A program made the position numbers and the translations under genes. The notes under the pieces are model-generated. The model did no database searches. It was not told where the DNA came from and saw nothing but the letters and a program-made list of their open reading frames with translations. A DNA stretch of 8,665 bases from Mycobacterium sp. (GTDB lineage Bacteria; Actinomycetota; Actinomycetes; Mycobacteriales; Mycobacteriaceae): assembly GCA_028706695.1 (NCBI GenBank), contig JAQTVU010000061.1:1-8665 (forward strand), read 5' to 3'. Of this stretch, positions 7,501 to 8,665 are shown piece after piece (position 1 is the stretch's first letter; every line of letters starts with the position of its first letter).

Positions 7501-8251
7501 TGACGAACTGGCGCACTGGGATGAGGTGAGCCGGCGGATGTACGTCCCGTTCCACGACGGTGTCATCAGCCAGTTCGAGGGATACGGCGAGTTAGAGGAA
7601 CTGGACTGGGACCGCTACCGCCGGCAGTACGGAAACATCCAACGCCTCGACCGCATCCTCGAGGCCGAGAGCGACGACGTGAACCGGTACAAGGCCTCCA
7701 AGCAGGCCGACGCCCTCATGCTGCTCTACCTGATGTCGGCAAGGGAATTGGGTGAACTACTCGAACGGCTCGGCTACCGCTTTACGTCCGAACAGGTCAC
7801 AAAGATGGTTGACCACTACGTGGCCCGCACCTCGCACGGATCGACGCTCAGCGGTGTGGTGCATACCTGGGTGCTCGCCCGGGCCAACCGCGATCGTGCA
7901 ATGGAGTTCTTCCAACAGGCGCTCAAGTCTGACGTCTCCGACATCCAGGGCGGCACCACATCCGAAGGCATTCACCTGGCGGCCATGGCCGGCAGCGTCG
8001 ACCTCATGCAGCGGTGCTTCACCGGGCTGGAGACCCGGTCTGACCGCATCATCCTCTCCCCTCATTGGCCGGAAACACTTGGCGTGCTGGCATTACCGAT
8101 CCACTACCGCGGTCTGCACCTGCACCTGCGGGTCAGCGGAAGGGGAGTGATCATCAGTGTGGATCCACGCGACGCCCCCGGAATCAAAGTGGAATGCCGC
8201 GGTAAAGTCGTTCAACTGATGCCCGGCACCATTGTCCGATTTCCCGGATGA
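4565..8251 (+). CDS. otsB1: OtsB1-type fusion: vestigial HAD domain, trehalose-6-phosphate phosphatase, GH65 domain
   Basis: A 1228-residue cytoplasmic protein in three parts. Residues 1-165 resemble a beta-phosphoglucomutase-like HAD core, but motif I reads FNFDVALTND (17-26) with Asn at the nucleophile, and the usual EDS reads ENS (112-114). The helical cap is missing between about residues 26 and 32. Residues 185-420 form trehalose-6-phosphate phosphatase with every HAD motif: DYDGT (192-196), Ser230, Lys349 and GDDLTDED (372-379). Residues 440-1228 form a GH65 (trehalose/kojibiose/maltose phosphorylase-like) domain. It has FWDEL (786-790), the likely general acid Glu926 in GPDEFH, DGIDNNAYTN (937-946), KQAD (1046-1049), SHGSTLS and GTTSEGIHLAAMAG near 1090-1143. 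The architecture matches M. tuberculosis Rv2006 (about 1327 residues, from memory), which is about 100 residues longer, mainly in the cap. The predicted role is trehalose formation plus phosphorolysis or hydrolysis of an alpha-glucoside; the GH65 substrate cannot be read from sequence. ATG 4565 is the first usable start, after a modest AGAAAG (4552-4557). It follows ppsA by 58 bases. Confidence 0.93.
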   Translation: MKLPVTIDPRYHDAALFNFDVALTNDVLFGATVDLARKLQGVDIAAAAYSSSPKCRQALKAAGIDDLFGICIDGVAGERGTVEPPDPTVLLEATRRLSRRLGVRPQRCVVVENSHAGVAAGRGGGFALVIGIDPTGSADDLARNGADVVVADLADVAVRTGDKRISELPNALMSYGQLIGITSARESMLFLDYDGTLSPLVADPGAATLVDGAAEALDLVAAACPVAVLSGRDLADIRTRVGTPGLWYAGSHGFELAGPDGTYHQNEAAAAYMPVLEQAAAELCDTLAQIPGVRVEHRRFAVAVHYREVAPGRVGEIVAATHRLGQRAGLRVTSGRMLVELRPDIDWDKGTALTWIRDRVEATGSLMPIYIGDDLTDEDAFDTVRFDGVGIVVRHDEDGDRKTAASFTLQTPDQVREFLQRGSRWLAYKHQMASPAWDFTFDGYDPHSEKLRESLCTVGNGYFATRGAAPESKAGQVHYPGTYAAGVYNRLVDNISGAPIDNESLVNLPNWLALTFRVEGGSWFDMDAVRVLSYRQTLDLRGAILTRKVRFCDDAGRTTSLTQQRLVAMHMPHVGALETTIVAEDWSGTIEIRSTLDGNVTNSLVERYRDLADDHLGLVEKREIPDNSVLLTVQTTQSRVPIAMAARSIVWRDGTPVPATYRLVEAAAEIGHDIAVEVSVGDTLTVEKIVTLFTGRDVATSEPAADAERWLSRLGRFAELRDGHLNDWVHLWERLSVEFDDFTDELRILRLHLLHLLQTVSPNSSDLDAGVPARGLHGEAYRGHIFWDELFIYPVLNLRLPMITRSLLGYRYRRLPQARHAAKAAGYSGAMFPWQSGSDGREESQRLHLNPRSGRWNPDSSARAHHIGIAVAYSAWNFYQVTGDLAYLIDYGAEMLAEIARFWVSRATYDQERDRYSIRGVIGPDEFHSGYPDAPYDGIDNNAYTNVMAVWVIMRAFDALNLLPLPNRLDLMETLGLHTDELAHWDEVSRRMYVPFHDGVISQFEGYGELEELDWDRYRRQYGNIQRLDRILEAESDDVNRYKASKQADALMLLYLMSARELGELLERLGYRFTSEQVTKMVDHYVARTSHGSTLSGVVHTWVLARANRDRAMEFFQQALKSDVSDIQGGTTSEGIHLAAMAGSVDLMQRCFTGLETRSDRIILSPHWPETLGVLALPIHYRGLHLHLRVSGRGVIISVDPRDAPGIKVECRGKVVQLMPGTIVRFPG

Positions 8252-8505
8252 CTATGCCGTTGAGTGCCGGCAGCCCGCGCCCCGCCCGCACAGCTTTCGA
8301 GGCAGGCGACCCTGACGAACTTTCCATCCAGCGCGGTGATCGCAGCCACCCCGAATTCACCGGCGCACCGTATCCTGACGAAATGGCTGGTGACGAACAC
8401 ACCGGCAGGGACGTCGGTCCAGGCGCAGCCGGACCGTCGGGGGCTGCCAGCTGTTGCGTGTTGAGTGGTCGGTAGTTGTCGGTGGTGTGCTGTAGGAACA
8501 GAAGC
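8252..8505. other. Non-coding gap between otsB1 and the IS607-type gene
   Basis: These 254 bases hold no supported gene. An 8-base palindrome TGCCGGCA lies just after otsB1, and a 6-bp stem with a 10-base loop (CGGTCC 8415-8420, GGACCG 8431-8436) lies mid-region. Neither is followed by a T-run. The 9-mer CCTGACGAA occurs twice, near 8310 and 8373. The left end of the insertion element should fall here. IS607 elements have no terminal inverted repeats and create no target duplication, so the boundary cannot be placed by eye. Confidence 0.5.
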
Positions 8506-8665
8506 ATGAATCTCGCGGCGTGGGCGGAGCGAAACGGCGTGGCGCGGGTGACCGCGTATCGCTGGTTTCGCGCCGGGCTGTTGCCGGTCCCGGCGCAACG
8601 AGTAGGTCGGCTGATTCTGGTGAACGATGCGGCGGCTGAGACGGCCCCGCGTGGGCGGACGGCGG
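8506..8665 (+). CDS. tnpA: IS607-family serine recombinase (TnpA), N-terminal 53 residues, cut by the window edge
   Basis: The frame opens at ATG 8506 with ribosome binding site AGGA (8494-8497) eight bases upstream and stays open to the edge. The translation begins NLAAWAERNGVARVTAYRWF and continues LPVPAQRVGRLILV. This is the MerR-like helix-turn-helix that opens IS607-family recombinases, and it closely resembles M. tuberculosis Rv0921 as remembered. The first helix reads the DNA end, and TAYRWFRAG is the recognition part. The serine-recombinase catalytic domain (family motif YARVSS) would follow beyond the window. These enzymes cut and rejoin DNA through a serine nucleophile to move the element via a circular intermediate, with loose target choice. 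Completeness of the gene cannot be judged from this fragment. Confidence 0.85.
   Translation, partial: MNLAAWAERNGVARVTAYRWFRAGLLPVPAQRVGRLILVNDAAAETAPRGRTA
8506..8665 (+). mobile_element. Left part of an IS607-family insertion sequence
   Basis: Inferred from the tnpA start. IS607 elements typically carry tnpA followed by a tnpB (RNA-guided TnpB nuclease) gene on the same strand, so a tnpB and its right-end guide RNA may lie just past the edge. The true left end is upstream of 8506, somewhere between 8252 and 8505, and is not marked by repeats. Confidence 0.65.

Noticed and set aside
8415..8436. CGGTCC-N10-GGACCG as the otsB1 terminator
   Set aside because: The stem is short, the loop is long, there is no T-run, and it lies more than 160 bases after the stop codon.
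8212..8598. A 128-codon minus-strand frame across the otsB1 end and the IS607 start
   Set aside because: It runs antisense to both flanking genes. A middle stretch (about VFVTSHFVRIRCAGEFGVAA) looks protein-like but I cannot tie it to any family.

Overview
The window is high-GC actinobacterial DNA, most likely from an environmental Mycobacterium (Mycolicibacterium). The GC-rich third positions, the DevS/DosT-like sensor kinase, the OtsB1 protein resembling M. tuberculosis Rv2006, and the start of an IS607-family recombinase of the mycobacterial type all point there. Family comparisons come from memory of those proteins; no search was run.

Layout, left to right. (1) Bases 2-118 hold the tail of an unrecognised gene, which overlaps the next gene. 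(2) 99-1205 (+) encodes a 368-residue GAF plus histidine-kinase protein whose core resembles DevS/DosT. Its phosphoacceptor motif is scrambled: Asp occupies the expected His position. (3) 1572-1234 (-) is the wreck of a type I glyceraldehyde-3-phosphate dehydrogenase gene. It keeps its ribosome binding site, start codon, NAD-binding N-terminus and stop codon, but has lost the catalytic centre and reads in three frames. (4) About 540 bases, 1573-2109, carry no recognisable gene, only an inverted repeat. (5) 2110-4506 (+) is a complete phosphoenolpyruvate synthase. (6) 4565-8251 (+) is a fused OtsB1-type protein: a vestigial HAD domain without its cap, an intact trehalose-6-phosphate phosphatase, and a GH65 glycoside phosphorylase/hydrolase domain. 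(7) 8252-8505 is non-coding. (8) From 8506 to the edge runs the N-terminus of an IS607-family serine recombinase.

The functional core is the ppsA-otsB1 pair, co-directional and 58 bases apart, so probably one operon. PEP synthase feeds gluconeogenesis from pyruvate. OtsB1 releases trehalose from trehalose-6-phosphate and may also process an alpha-glucoside through its GH65 domain. Together they suggest routing three-carbon units into trehalose, perhaps under stress or slow growth. The DevS-like neighbour and the dormancy-regulon membership of Rv2006 in M. tuberculosis make a dormancy link plausible, but no good DosR box was found.

I see no clearly new multi-gene system. The most unusual points are the scrambled kinase H-box, the capless and active-site-depleted HAD domain fused to OtsB/GH65, and the gutted gap gene, which together suggest an accessory region undergoing remodelling beside an insertion element.
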